The position numbers were made by a program, and so were the translations under genes. Below, in pieces: positions 7,727 to 16,349 of a stretch of DNA of 64,000 nt. The stretch's first letter is position 1, and the number at the start of each line of letters is the position of its first letter. The notes beneath the pieces were generated by a model that made no database searches, was not told where the DNA came from, and was given only the letters and a program-made list of their open reading frames with translations. Origin of the DNA: an uncultured Eubacteriales bacterium (GTDB taxonomy: Bacteria; Bacillota; Clostridia; Oscillospirales; Oscillospiraceae); the NCBI GenBank assembly GCA_902492005.1, contig CABUJV010000002.1:52964-116963 (forward strand), in the 5' to 3' direction.

Positions 7727-8014
7727 AGGCCCCGAGCGTCCACCGGGCGCATCGGCGCCCCGCGCCGTCAGGCGCGTCCAAGGGTTTGGCGGGGAGCCGA
7801 AGCCTTGCCGCAGGGGCATTCATTTGCCCCAAGGAAGTAAGAAAGAAGGGCCCCCATAGAATGGACGCATTCGATGGGCAGACGCGCAGCAGACGAATAC
7901 ACCTTTGATGTCTATTCCAGAGATTACGACAGAGCGCGGTACGCCATTGGGCAGCAATGAGCGGAGCGGGACCCGGCTGCACGGCTGCGGAGACCCGGCA
8001 GGGAGGCGCGGTAT
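7727..8014. other. 288-nt intergenic region with GC hairpins and a 28-codon ORF
   Basis: This stretch holds several inverted repeats: GGCGCATCGGCGCC near 7747, GCGCCGTCAGGCGC just after it, and GGGGCATTCATTTGCCCC at about 7813-7830. A 28-codon ORF (ATG 7874, stop 7958-7960) rich in Asp, Arg and Tyr uses AGA codons unlike its GC-rich neighbours. No T-run follows the hairpins. It could be an intergenic repeat element, a leader RNA of the permease, or a gene remnant. Confidence 0.4.
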
Positions 8015-9427
8015 ATGGGAAACGGCAACAAGTCCATCAGCTTCTTCGGTCTGGTGGCCATGGGCATTGGATGTATGCTGGGTACGTCCTGGCTTCTGCT
8101 CACCGGCCCCTGGCTGGAGGTGGCGGGAGGTCCCCTGAACCTGGCCGTGGCTTTCGCTTTGTGCATCGTCGTCGAGCTGCCCTTCGCCTTCGCCTATATG
8201 GAGGCGATCCCCATGCTGCCACGGCAGGGGGGCGAGGTGGTCTACTCCAGCGCCGCCTTCGGCCCCGGCGGGGGCTTTGCCGTGGGCTGGGCGGGGGTGC
8301 TGATGAACTCCATCGTCTTCTGCTGGGTGGATCTGGCCGCCATCTCTCTGCTGGACGAGCTGTTTCCCGCTCTGGGCCGGGCGGGACTGCTCTATACGGT
8401 GGGAGGCCATCCGGTGACCCTGCCCAATGTGCTGTGTCAGTTGGCCCTGGCCGTCGCCATCGTCTACATTCAGTACCGGGGTGCCGACGTGTGCGCCTCC
8501 CTGGCCAAGCTGGCCACCGTGGTGCTGCTCACCATGTGCCTGGCCGGGCTGGCGGTCTGCTTCGCCCACTTTGACCCGGCGGTCTACGCCGCCGGCGGGG
8601 GACTGGAGTTCCGCTTCAGCGGCTCGGCCTCTCTGCTGTCCATGCTGGTGTTCTCAGTGGCCGGGTGGGAGACGGTGGCCAAGGCGGCGGCCGACGCCAC
8701 CGGCCCCGCCGCACGGAAGGCGGGAGCCGCCCTGATTACCTGCCTGCTCATCGTCACCGCTCTTTTGTGCCTGGTGCCCACGGCGGTGGCGGGAAACCTG
8801 CCCTGGCGGACGGCGGTGAACCGCACCGCCCCCTTTGCCGAGGTGCTGGTGTCCATCACCGGCTGGCCGGCGGTGCGCCTGGCCTTCCTGGCCACGGCTC
8901 TTGTGGGAGCGGTGGGGGTGATGAACTCCACCCTCTACTCCTCCTCCCGGATGCTCTACGGCCTGGCCCGGTCCAAGCTGGTCCCCGGCGGGTTTGGGCG
9001 GCTCCACCCCCGGTATGGGACCCCTACCCGGTGCGTCTGGTTCGCCGCCGCCTTCGTCCTGCCCGCCCCCTTCACCGGAAAGCTCTTCTTCCGGCCCCTC
9101 ATCCATGTGGCTTCTCTGGCCACCATCGTCATGTGGGTCATGACCCTGGCGGCAGTGCTGCGGCTGCGCCGGACCCGGCCTGATCTGCCCCGGCCGGTGC
9201 GCATGCCCGGCGGGACGCCCATGGCGGCGTTCGGCGTTCTGGCCGCCCTCTTTCTGGCGGGGAACATCCTGCTGCCCTTCAGCCCAGGGGCGCTGACGCC
9301 CCTGGAGTACCTGCTGGCTCTGGGGCTGACGGCCCTGGGGGGCGGGCTCTACCACCTGCGGGACCGGAGCCTGACCCGGGAGGAGCGGGAGGCCCTCATC
9401 CTGGGGGATGGGCGGAAAGAGGCGTAA
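8015..9427 (+). CDS. APC-family amino acid permease
   Basis: A 470-aa transporter with about twelve hydrophobic segments. It has the APC-family first helix (FFGLVAMGIGCMLGTSWLLLTGP), where the unwound Gly-rich stretch binds the amino/carboxyl groups of substrate, and helix 6 around SMLVFSVAGWETVAKAAADA. This is the APC superfamily amino acid/polyamine branch. Substrate specificity cannot be read. GGGAGG lies ~9 nt before the ATG. It is transcribed alone and ends in a perfect palindromic terminator shared with the converging flavodiiron gene. A neighbouring peptidase cluster would fit amino acid uptake, but the link is weak. Confidence 0.87.
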   Translation: MGNGNKSISFFGLVAMGIGCMLGTSWLLLTGPWLEVAGGPLNLAVAFALCIVVELPFAFAYMEAIPMLPRQGGEVVYSSAAFGPGGGFAVGWAGVLMNSIVFCWVDLAAISLLDELFPALGRAGLLYTVGGHPVTLPNVLCQLALAVAIVYIQYRGADVCASLAKLATVVLLTMCLAGLAVCFAHFDPAVYAAGGGLEFRFSGSASLLSMLVFSVAGWETVAKAAADATGPAARKAGAALITCLLIVTALLCLVPTAVAGNLPWRTAVNRTAPFAEVLVSITGWPAVRLAFLATALVGAVGVMNSTLYSSSRMLYGLARSKLVPGGFGRLHPRYGTPTRCVWFAAAFVLPAPFTGKLFFRPLIHVASLATIVMWVMTLAAVLRLRRTRPDLPRPVRMPGGTPMAAFGVLAALFLAGNILLPFSPGALTPLEYLLALGLTALGGGLYHLRDRSLTREEREALILGDGRKEA

Positions 9428-9464
9428 AAAAAGCCTGTTCGGATATCCGAACAGGCTTTTTTTA
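9425..9464. terminator. Perfect 40-bp palindromic bidirectional terminator
   Basis: A 20-bp arm running from the TAA stop of the permease through seven A and GCCTGTTCGGAT is followed directly by its exact reverse complement. The stop codon is part of the palindrome. The A-run and T-run serve the permease and the converging flavodiiron gene. Confidence 0.93.
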
Positions 9465-9470
9465 CATCGG

Positions 9471-10841
9471 TCAGGGCGCGGGCTTGAACATCTCCTTGCC
9501 CATGCGGCACAGGGGACACACCCAGTCGGCGGGGAGGGCCTCGAAGGGGGTGCCGGGGGCGATGCCGCCCTTGGCGTCGCCCTGTTCCGGGTCATAGATG
9601 TAGCCGCAGATGGAGCAGATATACTTTTGAGCCTTGGGTGCGGCGGGCTTGGCGGGGGCGGTCAGGGCGGCCACGGCCCGGGCGTAGTCGGCCACGGCGG
9701 CCAGATCGGCCTCGGTGGGCCGGAAGCAGACCTTGAAGGGCTTTTCCAGGGTCTTGAATTTCAACTGGGCGAGCTGGGTCTGGAGCATGTCGGCGGCCTC
9801 GCCGGTCCAGCCGAAGGAGCCGAAGGCGCCGGCGGCCCGGCCCTTGGTGTTGATGGCGTCCACCGCGTGGACGGCGTGCCAGATGGCCTCGGGGGCGCTG
9901 CGGTTGATGGTGGGGGCGCCGAAGAGGACCACGTCGCAGCCGTTGACCAGCCCGGATACGTCGGCGGCGTCATAGACCAGGTCGGCGGCGGTGACCTGGA
10001 AGCCCTCGCCGGTCAGGGCCTGGGCGGCGGCCTCGGCCAGGGCCTTGGTGCAGCCGTAGGCCGAGCAGTAGAGCACGGCGGCGGTGGGGCCGGACTTGGG
10101 GGCGGGAGTGCTCCAGGCGCGGTAGCGCTCCTTCGCATGGGCCAGGGTTTCGGTGAGGACGGGGCCGTGGCTGGGGCAGACCAGCTCCGCCTCGGCGGGC
10201 ATCTTGTCCAGACCGGCCAGGACGCTGGGCTGGAAGGGTCCGAAGATGCAGTCGAAATAGTAGCGCAGCTCCCTCTCGTAGGCGTCCCGGTAGACGGGGT
10301 GGATGCCAATGTCCTTCATGGTGGGCTCGCAGAAGTGGGCCCCCAGGAAATCGCAGGTGAACAGGGTCCGGTCCGCCGGGTCCCATGTGAACATGGAGTC
10401 GGGCCAGTGGAGCAGGGGAGCGGGGAGGAAGTGAAGGACCTTATTGCCCAGGTCCAGGGTGTCTCCATCCTTCACCACCCGGCAGGGGAGGTCCCGGTTG
10501 GCGATGGCGGTGAGGAATTTCTTGGCCGAGGTGGTGCACAGTACCGTCAGGTTGGGGCAGCGCTCCAGCAGCCGGGCCACGCTGCCGGAGTGGTCGGGTT
10601 CGGTGTGGTTCATAATCAGGTAGTCCACCTGCTCCAGGGGGAGGACCTCCTCCACATTGGACACAAATTCATCCCAATAGTCCAGGTGGACGGTCTCGAT
10701 GAGGACGTTTTTCTCTCCGGTGAGCAGGTAGGCATTGTAGGAGGTGCCGTATTTGGACTCCATGACGATGTCAAATACCCGCAGGGCGGGATTCAGAACG
10801 CCGACGGACCAGATACCCTCGCGCAGCTTGATGGCACTCAT
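9471..10841 (-). CDS. Flavodiiron protein with C-terminal rubredoxin (flavorubredoxin-like)
   Basis: A 456-aa O2/NO reductase. The N-terminal metallo-beta-lactamase domain (residues 1-245) has the diiron ligands H79-x-E81-x-D83-H84 at the canonical positions, plus downstream His/Asp in [15 protein letters not shown] and CPSHGP. A flavodoxin-like FMN domain (~250-390, [15 protein letters not shown]) and a C-terminal rubredoxin (~402-450) follow. The rubredoxin has two Cys pairs, [10 protein letters not shown] and CPLCRMGK, and passes electrons to FMN and the diiron site. It detoxifies O2 or NO in anaerobes. ATG 10841 has AGGAAAGGA upstream; a TTG at 10859 was rejected. Confidence 0.93.
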   Translation of the reverse strand: MSAIKLREGIWSVGVLNPALRVFDIVMESKYGTSYNAYLLTGEKNVLIETVHLDYWDEFVSNVEEVLPLEQVDYLIMNHTEPDHSGSVARLLERCPNLTVLCTTSAKKFLTAIANRDLPCRVVKDGDTLDLGNKVLHFLPAPLLHWPDSMFTWDPADRTLFTCDFLGAHFCEPTMKDIGIHPVYRDAYERELRYYFDCIFGPFQPSVLAGLDKMPAEAELVCPSHGPVLTETLAHAKERYRAWSTPAPKSGPTAAVLYCSAYGCTKALAEAAAQALTGEGFQVTAADLVYDAADVSGLVNGCDVVLFGAPTINRSAPEAIWHAVHAVDAINTKGRAAGAFGSFGWTGEAADMLQTQLAQLKFKTLEKPFKVCFRPTEADLAAVADYARAVAALTAPAKPAAPKAQKYICSICGYIYDPEQGDAKGGIAPGTPFEALPADWVCPLCRMGKEMFKPAP

Positions 10842-10900
10842 AGCAGATTTCCTTTCCAAAAGTCAGGATTTGCGGCCGGACCGCACACTTTTCGCCTTTC

Positions 10901-10929
10901 AGTATACCGTTCGGGCGGGGACTTGTCAA
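10901..10929 (-). promoter_or_regulatory. Strong promoter of the flavodiiron gene
   Basis: On the minus strand, -35 TTGACA and -10 TATACT are spaced by 17 nt, about 60 nt upstream of the start codon. The near-consensus match suggests high expression. Confidence 0.78.
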
Positions 10930-10965
10930 CAAAATCCCAGTGGATAAGGGGGAATTTTGGCGGGG

Positions 10966-10994
10966 TTGACTTCCACCCGGCTTTGACATACAAT
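10966..10994 (+). promoter_or_regulatory. Promoter of the cysteine desulfurase-MATE pair
   Basis: -35 TTGACT and -10 TACAAT with 17-nt spacing, 34 nt upstream of the desulfurase ATG. It is divergent from the flavodiiron promoter, the two -35 elements being ~36 nt apart. Confidence 0.75.
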
Positions 10995-11028
10995 ATCGAA
11001 ACGTGAACAACGTGGGAGGGGCAGAAAC

Positions 11029-12165
11029 ATGCTGGTTTATCTGGACAACGCGGCTACGACACAGGTGTGCCCCCAGGCGGCCCGGGCCGCCCTGGAGGTC
11101 ATGACGGAGGGATTCGGCAATCCCTCTTCCCGCTGCGCCTGGGGCGGACGGGCGGCCGCCCGGCTGAAGGAGGACCGGCAGACGGTGGCGGACGCCCTGG
11201 GCTGCGCGCCGGAGGAGCTGTTCTTCACCTCCTGCGGCACCGAGGGGGACAACTGGGCCATCCGGGGGGCGGTGCGGTACAACCGGCACAGGGGAAAGCA
11301 CATCGTCACCACCGCCATCGAGCACGCCGCCGTGCTGGAGCCCATCCGGGAGCTGGAGGAGCAGGGCTATGAGGTGACCCGGCTCCGGCCGGACCGGACC
11401 GGGCACATCGACCCGGAGGAGCTCTCCGCCGCCCTGCGGCCGGACACGGTGCTGGTGTCGGTGATGCTGGTGAACAACGAGCTGGGGACCATCCAGCCCG
11501 TGAAGGCGGCGGCGGAGGCCATCCGGCGGACCCAATGCCCGGCGCTCCTCCACACCGACGCGGTGCAGGGTTTTTTGAAGGTGCCCTTCACGCCCCGGGA
11601 TCTGGGCGCCGACCTGGCGACCATCAGCGGCCACAAGGTCCGGGCCCCCAAAGGCATCGGGGCCCTGTATATCAAAAAGGAGCGGATCTCCAAGTGGAAG
11701 CCCCTGCTCTCCGGCGGCGGGCAGGAGGGCGGCCTGCGCTCCGGCACCGAGCCCACCGCCCAGATTGCGGCCCTGGCCGCGGCCTGCCGGGCCTGGGGTG
11801 GGGAGGAGGCCATCCGGCGCATAGCCGACGTGAAGGAGTATGCTCTGGAGCGGCTCCGGGCCCAGGTGGAGGGCCTGCGGGTGATCAGCGGCGGGGACGC
11901 CCCCCATATCTGCGCCGTAAGCCTGCCGGGCTATCCCAGCGAGATGCTGGTGCGGGACCTGAGCGACCGGGGCATCTGCGTGTCCTCCGGCTCGGCCTGC
12001 CATCGCGGGAAGCCCAGCCATGTCTTTGCCGCTCTGGGCCTGAGCAAGCAGGAGCAGATGGGAGTGCTGCGGGTCTCTTTCGGGCCGGACAGCACCCGCC
12101 GGGATGCTGAGGCCCTGGCCGGCGCGCTGGCTGAAATCCAAAAAAACCGCATTGCAGTGAGGTAA
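11029..12165 (+). CDS. Cysteine desulfurase (NifS/IscS family)
   Basis: A 378-aa PLP enzyme that takes sulfur from cysteine as an enzyme-bound persulfide for Fe-S clusters or tRNA thiolation. Visible features: YLDNAATT at the N-terminus, the PLP-ring His in TTAIEHAAV, the HTDAVQ Asp, the Schiff-base lysine K203 in SGHK, and catalytic Cys324 in SSGSACHRG. It is a group I-like length. The start ATG follows GGGAGGGG. No iscU or thiI is adjacent; instead the stop overlaps the start of a MATE transporter by 1 nt (TAATG), an unusual partner. It is divergent from an O2-scavenging protein. Confidence 0.9.
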   Translation: MLVYLDNAATTQVCPQAARAALEVMTEGFGNPSSRCAWGGRAAARLKEDRQTVADALGCAPEELFFTSCGTEGDNWAIRGAVRYNRHRGKHIVTTAIEHAAVLEPIRELEEQGYEVTRLRPDRTGHIDPEELSAALRPDTVLVSVMLVNNELGTIQPVKAAAEAIRRTQCPALLHTDAVQGFLKVPFTPRDLGADLATISGHKVRAPKGIGALYIKKERISKWKPLLSGGGQEGGLRSGTEPTAQIAALAAACRAWGGEEAIRRIADVKEYALERLRAQVEGLRVISGGDAPHICAVSLPGYPSEMLVRDLSDRGICVSSGSACHRGKPSHVFAALGLSKQEQMGVLRVSFGPDSTRRDAEALAGALAEIQKNRIAVR

Positions 12166-13586
12166 TGATGTTCCACTATATGAGACGCGGGAGGGCCTTC
12201 TACAAAGACGTGGTGGTCCTGGCCATCCCGATCATCCTGCAGAATCTGGTCACCACGTCTCTGGGCCTCATCGATACCCTGATGGTAGGGATGCTGGGCG
12301 AGGCCCCTCTGGCGGCGGTCACCACCGCCAACATGCCGGTGTTCGTCATCCAGCTGGTCATTTTCGGCCTGCAAAGCGGCTCCTCCGTCCTCATCAGCCA
12401 GTATTGGGGCAAGGGCGATCTGGAGAACATCAACCGGGTCATCGGCATCGGCTGCTATGTGGCGGGGGCAATCTCCATCCTCTTTGCCCTGGTAATGATG
12501 GCCTTCCCCCGCCCGCTCATGGGCCTTCTGGTGAACGACGCGGCCCTGGTGGAGATCGCCGCCGGCTACGCCCGCATCGTGGGCCCCTCCTACATCCTCA
12601 ACAGCATCACCGGGGTCTACGTAGGGGCCCACCGCAGCATGGAAAACCCCAAGCTGGGACTGATCATCTTCTCCATCTCCATGTGTGCCAACACCTTCCT
12701 CAACTGGGTGCTGATCTTCGGCAATTTGGGAGCCCCGGCGCTGGGCGTGGTGGGCGCTGCGGCCGCCACCCTGACCTCCCGGGTGGTGGAGTTCGTGGTC
12801 ATGGCAATCTACGCCCTGACCAATCGCCGCTTCCGGCTGCAGTTTTCCCTGCTGCTCCGGCCCAGCGGAGAGCTGGTGGGAAAGTTCGTACGCTACTCCA
12901 GCCCCGTGGTGCTCAACGAGACCATGTGGGGCCTGGGCACTACCTTATATAAGGTAGTTATGGGCCACATGGAGGGGAGCGCCGCCATCCTGGCTGCCCG
13001 CGCCCTGGCGGGCAACATCGAGGACATCTGCTCGGTGGCCATCTTCGCCGTGGCTGGTTCCACCGCCATCATCGTGGGACGGGAGATCGGCGCGGGGCGG
13101 CGGGACACGGTCTACGAGGTGGGGGCAACCATGAACACCCTGGCCCTCCTGTGCGGCGGCGTGCTGGGGGGGCTTCTGGTGCTGGCCGCCCATTTCCTCC
13201 TGCCCGTGTGGGTCTACCCCATCTTCGACCTGTCCGCCCGGTCGGCGGGCATCGCCACCATGATGCTCACATTCACCGGGGCCACACTGGCCCTGCGGGC
13301 CTTCAACTCCACCAACATTGTGGGGGTCCTTCGGGGCGGCGGCGACGTCCGGGCCGCCATGCGCATCGACATCCTGCCCCTGTGGGCGGTGGCCCTTCCC
13401 CTGGCCGCTCTGTTCGGCCTGGCGCTGAAGTGGGGCATCTTCTGGGTCTACATCGGCATCACCATGGAACAGGTGAGCAAGTTCGGCTTTGGCGTGGGGC
13501 GCTTCCGGTCCCGCGCCTGGATCAACGACGTCACTGTGGCCAGCTATCAGCGGGCGGAGACGCCGGGCCAAAGCTTGGACGCATAA
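12165..13586 (+). CDS. MATE family efflux transporter
   Basis: A 473-aa multidrug/toxin extrusion family protein with about twelve hydrophobic segments in two six-helix bundles. Typical features are the N-terminal SLGLIDTLMVGMLGEAPLAAVTTAN region and an equivalent loop in the second half. Such proteins exchange H+ or Na+ for organic cations or metabolites. The start overlaps the desulfurase stop by 1 nt, so the two are translationally coupled; a second ATG follows at 12168. A strong hairpin ends the operon. The substrate is unknown. Confidence 0.87.
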   Translation: MMFHYMRRGRAFYKDVVVLAIPIILQNLVTTSLGLIDTLMVGMLGEAPLAAVTTANMPVFVIQLVIFGLQSGSSVLISQYWGKGDLENINRVIGIGCYVAGAISILFALVMMAFPRPLMGLLVNDAALVEIAAGYARIVGPSYILNSITGVYVGAHRSMENPKLGLIIFSISMCANTFLNWVLIFGNLGAPALGVVGAAAATLTSRVVEFVVMAIYALTNRRFRLQFSLLLRPSGELVGKFVRYSSPVVLNETMWGLGTTLYKVVMGHMEGSAAILAARALAGNIEDICSVAIFAVAGSTAIIVGREIGAGRRDTVYEVGATMNTLALLCGGVLGGLLVLAAHFLLPVWVYPIFDLSARSAGIATMMLTFTGATLALRAFNSTNIVGVLRGGGDVRAAMRIDILPLWAVALPLAALFGLALKWGIFWVYIGITMEQVSKFGFGVGRFRSRAWINDVTVASYQRAETPGQSLDA

Positions 13587-13596
13587 TTAGACGCAT

Positions 13597-13641
13597 AAAA
13601 AGGAGGCCGCCCGCGCCTGATGCGCGGACGGCCTCCTTTTT
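13597..13641. terminator. Bidirectional terminator between the MATE gene and citC
   Basis: A long stem built from AAAAAGGAGGCCG paired with CGGCCTCCTTTTT and an inner CCGCGC/GCGCGG stem. A-run and T-run on either side serve both converging transcripts. Confidence 0.88.
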
Positions 13642-13735
13642 GCCGGTTCAACTGGTGAGCCGTTCCAGGCCGGCTGGGACGAAGGGGCAGCCCGGCCGGT
13701 CCCGGATGAGCTCCTGGCGGGCGCCGCCGGGAAGG

Positions 13736-14737
13736 TTATTTGAGCAAATGCGCCCCGGCCAGATACTGATAAGTGGTGGGGGGCAGCAGCTTGATGAGCA
13801 TGGAGGCCTGGCTTTGGGGCTCTGAGAGCAGGCTGCGCACCTTGGAGGCGCTGATGACCGTGTTGTCGGCGGAGAAGCGGGGGATCTCCCGGAAGGCCAC
13901 CCCATGCGCGGGCAGGATGCGGCGGAGCATCTCGTTGTAGACGGCGGTGGTAGGACTGAAGGGCTCCTGGCCCACATAGCGGGAGGTAAGGTCCAGGGCC
14001 TGGGCGATGCGCAGGAACACCTTGCAGTCCAGGGCGGCCTGAATCTGGGTGATCGCCTGACTGCTGGGGAAAAAATAGGAGGGAAACACGGCGGTGGAGA
14101 TGAGGTAGCTGCCTGTCTCATGGAAGATGAGGTTGCGCAGGTCGCGGGTGCCCTGCTCCACCAGCTGTCTGCGCACGGAGAAGGAAAATTGGGACACATC
14201 CTCGGAGACCAGGAACAGGTGTACCGTGTCGTTTTCCCGGCAGGCCGTTTCCACCAAACGCCGGTGGCCCAGGGTAAAGGGGTTGGCGTTCATGACGATG
14301 GCGGCCTGCCGGCCGCGGCCCCGCTCCAGCCGGCTGAGATAGCCCTCGAAGCCATGGGGGCGGTTCTCCATGAAGACCACCTGGCCCTCCACCCGGGCAA
14401 TCTCGTGAAACCCCAGGTCCCGGAAGACGGGGAGGTTGCAGCATTTGGTGTGCAGGAGCAGATGACAGTTGCCCCGGCCGTACTGATATTCCATCAGGTG
14501 AGAGACCACGGTGCTCAGCAGTCCCTCGCCCCGGTGGGCCCCATCCACGGCAAAGCAGCGCAGCGTATTGCGGAAGCAGGAGCCGGCGGCCACCAGCCGC
14601 TCGTGCCGGTCATAGGCGCCCACGGTGTAGTCCAGGTGGGGGTCCTCGTGGATGCCTTCCTGCTCCAGCAGGCGGTGCCACGCAGCGGCGGCGGCGGGGT
14701 CCCGCCCATCCAGTTGTTTGAGTGTGATGTCGTCCAT
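13736..14737 (-). CDS. citC: [Citrate (pro-3S)-lyase] ligase
   Basis: A 333-aa ligase that uses ATP to acetylate the prosthetic-group thiol of CitD, turning inactive citrate lyase into the active acetyl form. The N-terminal ~130 residues have a GNAT-like fold (FAVDGAHRGEGLLSTVVSHLM). The C-terminal part is a nucleotidyltransferase domain with MNANPFTLGHRRLVE, the HxGH-type ATP site, and a late SASKVRSLL. It is the last gene of the reverse citD-E-F-C operon, 36 nt after citF. ATG 14737 has GGGAGG upstream and replaces a TTG one codon earlier. Confidence 0.93.
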   Translation of the reverse strand: MDDITLKQLDGRDPAAAAAWHRLLEQEGIHEDPHLDYTVGAYDRHERLVAAGSCFRNTLRCFAVDGAHRGEGLLSTVVSHLMEYQYGRGNCHLLLHTKCCNLPVFRDLGFHEIARVEGQVVFMENRPHGFEGYLSRLERGRGRQAAIVMNANPFTLGHRRLVETACRENDTVHLFLVSEDVSQFSFSVRRQLVEQGTRDLRNLIFHETGSYLISTAVFPSYFFPSSQAITQIQAALDCKVFLRIAQALDLTSRYVGQEPFSPTTAVYNEMLRRILPAHGVAFREIPRFSADNTVISASKVRSLLSEPQSQASMLIKLLPPTTYQYLAGAHLLK

Positions 14738-14773
14738 CAAAACCTCCCGCGTCTCAGCGCGTAAAATCCAAAC

Positions 14774-16348
14774 TCAGAGAGTGGTATTTCCGTCGAAGGC
14801 GTAGGGCCTGATCTGCCGGACCACGTCCAGAATGGTGCCGTCGCGGGCCTCCACCACGGCCACCACCTTGTCCTGCCACTGGAGCGCGTCCGGCACTCCC
14901 ACGATGCCATAGGCCCGGTCCCGCAGGGCCTGGATGGGCACGTGGGGGATTTTCGCCGCATCCAGGCAGGCGATGAGGTCGCTCCGGAGAGGATTCACCG
15001 CCACCCCGTAGTCGGTGACCAGAACGTCCACGCAGTCGCCGGGGGTGGTGACGGTCACCACGCGGTCGCACACCGTGGCCATCCGGCCCCGGACCAGCGG
15101 CGTGACGATGATGCAGCACTTGCTGCCCGCGGCGGTGTCCGGATGGCCGCCGGGAGCGCCCCGCAGCACGCCGTCCGAGCCGGTGAGCACGTTGACATTG
15201 AAGTCCACGTCGATCTCCAGGGCGGAGAGGATGACGAAGTCCAGACGGTTGACAAAGGCCCCCTTGTTGGCGGGGTTGGCGTATTGGCTGGCGCTCATCT
15301 CGTAGTGGCCGGGGGTGCGATGGATACTCTCCACAGCCCCCAGGTCAAAGTCCTGCACGTCGATGATCTGGCCCACCAGGCCCTGCTTGAGCAGCTCCAC
15401 CATGGAGGTGCAGATGCCGCCGATGGCCCAGCCCATTCGGATGCCGCGCTCCTCCATGAGGGGGGTGAGAAAGCGGTTCACTGCCAGGGAGGGGCCGCCC
15501 ACGCCGGTTTGGAAGGAGAAGCCGTCCCGGAAATAGGGGGTGGCGGCCATGACCCGTGCGGCGCTCTCCGCCATCATCAGGTCCCGGGGGTTCTCGGACA
15601 TTCGGGCGGCGGCGCTGGCGATCTTTCGGGGGTTCCCGATGGAGTCCACCACCACCACGCAGTCCACGTCGATGGCCTCCACGCTGGCCGGGTAGTTGGG
15701 GAAGGGGACCAGGGTGTCGGTGATCACCACCACGTAGTCGGCAAAGCGGGCGTCGGTCATGGCGTAGCCCAGAGAGCCGCAGTCGCTCTTGCCGCCCACG
15801 CCCCGGCAGTTGCCCATGGGGTCGGCGGTGGGAGCCGCCACAAAGGCGATGTCGATGTGGACCTCCCCGGCCTCGATGGCCCGGGGGCGGCCGCCGTGGC
15901 TGCGGATGACGGCGGGGGTCTTCAGCTCCCCGCGGGAGACCGCCTCCCCCACCTTGCCCCGGATGCCGCTGGTTTGGATGCCCACCACCTTGCCCTGGCG
16001 GATGTACTCGGCCACCGGATCGTGGGGGCTGCCCAGCGAGGTGGCGGCGATGGTGATGTCCTTCAATCCCAGCTCTTCAAAGAGAGCGTCGACCGTCAGA
16101 TTCACCACATAGTCGCCGTCCCGCAGGTGGTGGTGGAAGGAGACCGTCATGCCGTCGTGGGCGCCGCAGCGGAGCAGAGCCTCCTTCAAGGTGGGGACCA
16201 CCTTGGTCTCCACCGGCTTCTCACAGCGCCGGACCCGAGGCCCGGCCTTGGTAAAATAGACGCCGTCCTTGGCGTTTTTGCCCTGGTAGACCTCACGGCC
16301 GCCGGCGAGCAGGTAGTCCGGGATGTCGCGTCCCACAAAATTCTTCAT
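14774..16348 (-). CDS. citF: Citrate lyase alpha subunit (citrate:acetyl-ACP transferase)
   Basis: A 524-aa CoA-transferase-like subunit, full length for the family. It swaps citrate for acetate on the CitD thioester, giving citryl-ACP. Recognisable stretches are VSFHHHLRDGDYVVN near residue 100, RSHGGRPRAIEAGEVHIDIAFVAAP, and CRGVGGKSDCGSLGYAM in the middle. The start lies 1 nt after the citE stop, so the genes are translationally coupled. It is cytoplasmic and assembles with CitD and CitE into the large lyase complex. Confidence 0.95.
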   Translation of the reverse strand: MKNFVGRDIPDYLLAGGREVYQGKNAKDGVYFTKAGPRVRRCEKPVETKVVPTLKEALLRCGAHDGMTVSFHHHLRDGDYVVNLTVDALFEELGLKDITIAATSLGSPHDPVAEYIRQGKVVGIQTSGIRGKVGEAVSRGELKTPAVIRSHGGRPRAIEAGEVHIDIAFVAAPTADPMGNCRGVGGKSDCGSLGYAMTDARFADYVVVITDTLVPFPNYPASVEAIDVDCVVVVDSIGNPRKIASAAARMSENPRDLMMAESAARVMAATPYFRDGFSFQTGVGGPSLAVNRFLTPLMEERGIRMGWAIGGICTSMVELLKQGLVGQIIDVQDFDLGAVESIHRTPGHYEMSASQYANPANKGAFVNRLDFVILSALEIDVDFNVNVLTGSDGVLRGAPGGHPDTAAGSKCCIIVTPLVRGRMATVCDRVVTVTTPGDCVDVLVTDYGVAVNPLRSDLIACLDAAKIPHVPIQALRDRAYGIVGVPDALQWQDKVVAVVEARDGTILDVVRQIRPYAFDGNTTL

Positions 16349-16349
16349 T

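Noticed and set aside
9408..11006. 532-codon frame antisense to the flavodiiron gene
   Set aside because: Shadow frame; Gly-rich, no RBS, and it crosses a perfect terminator at 9425-9464.
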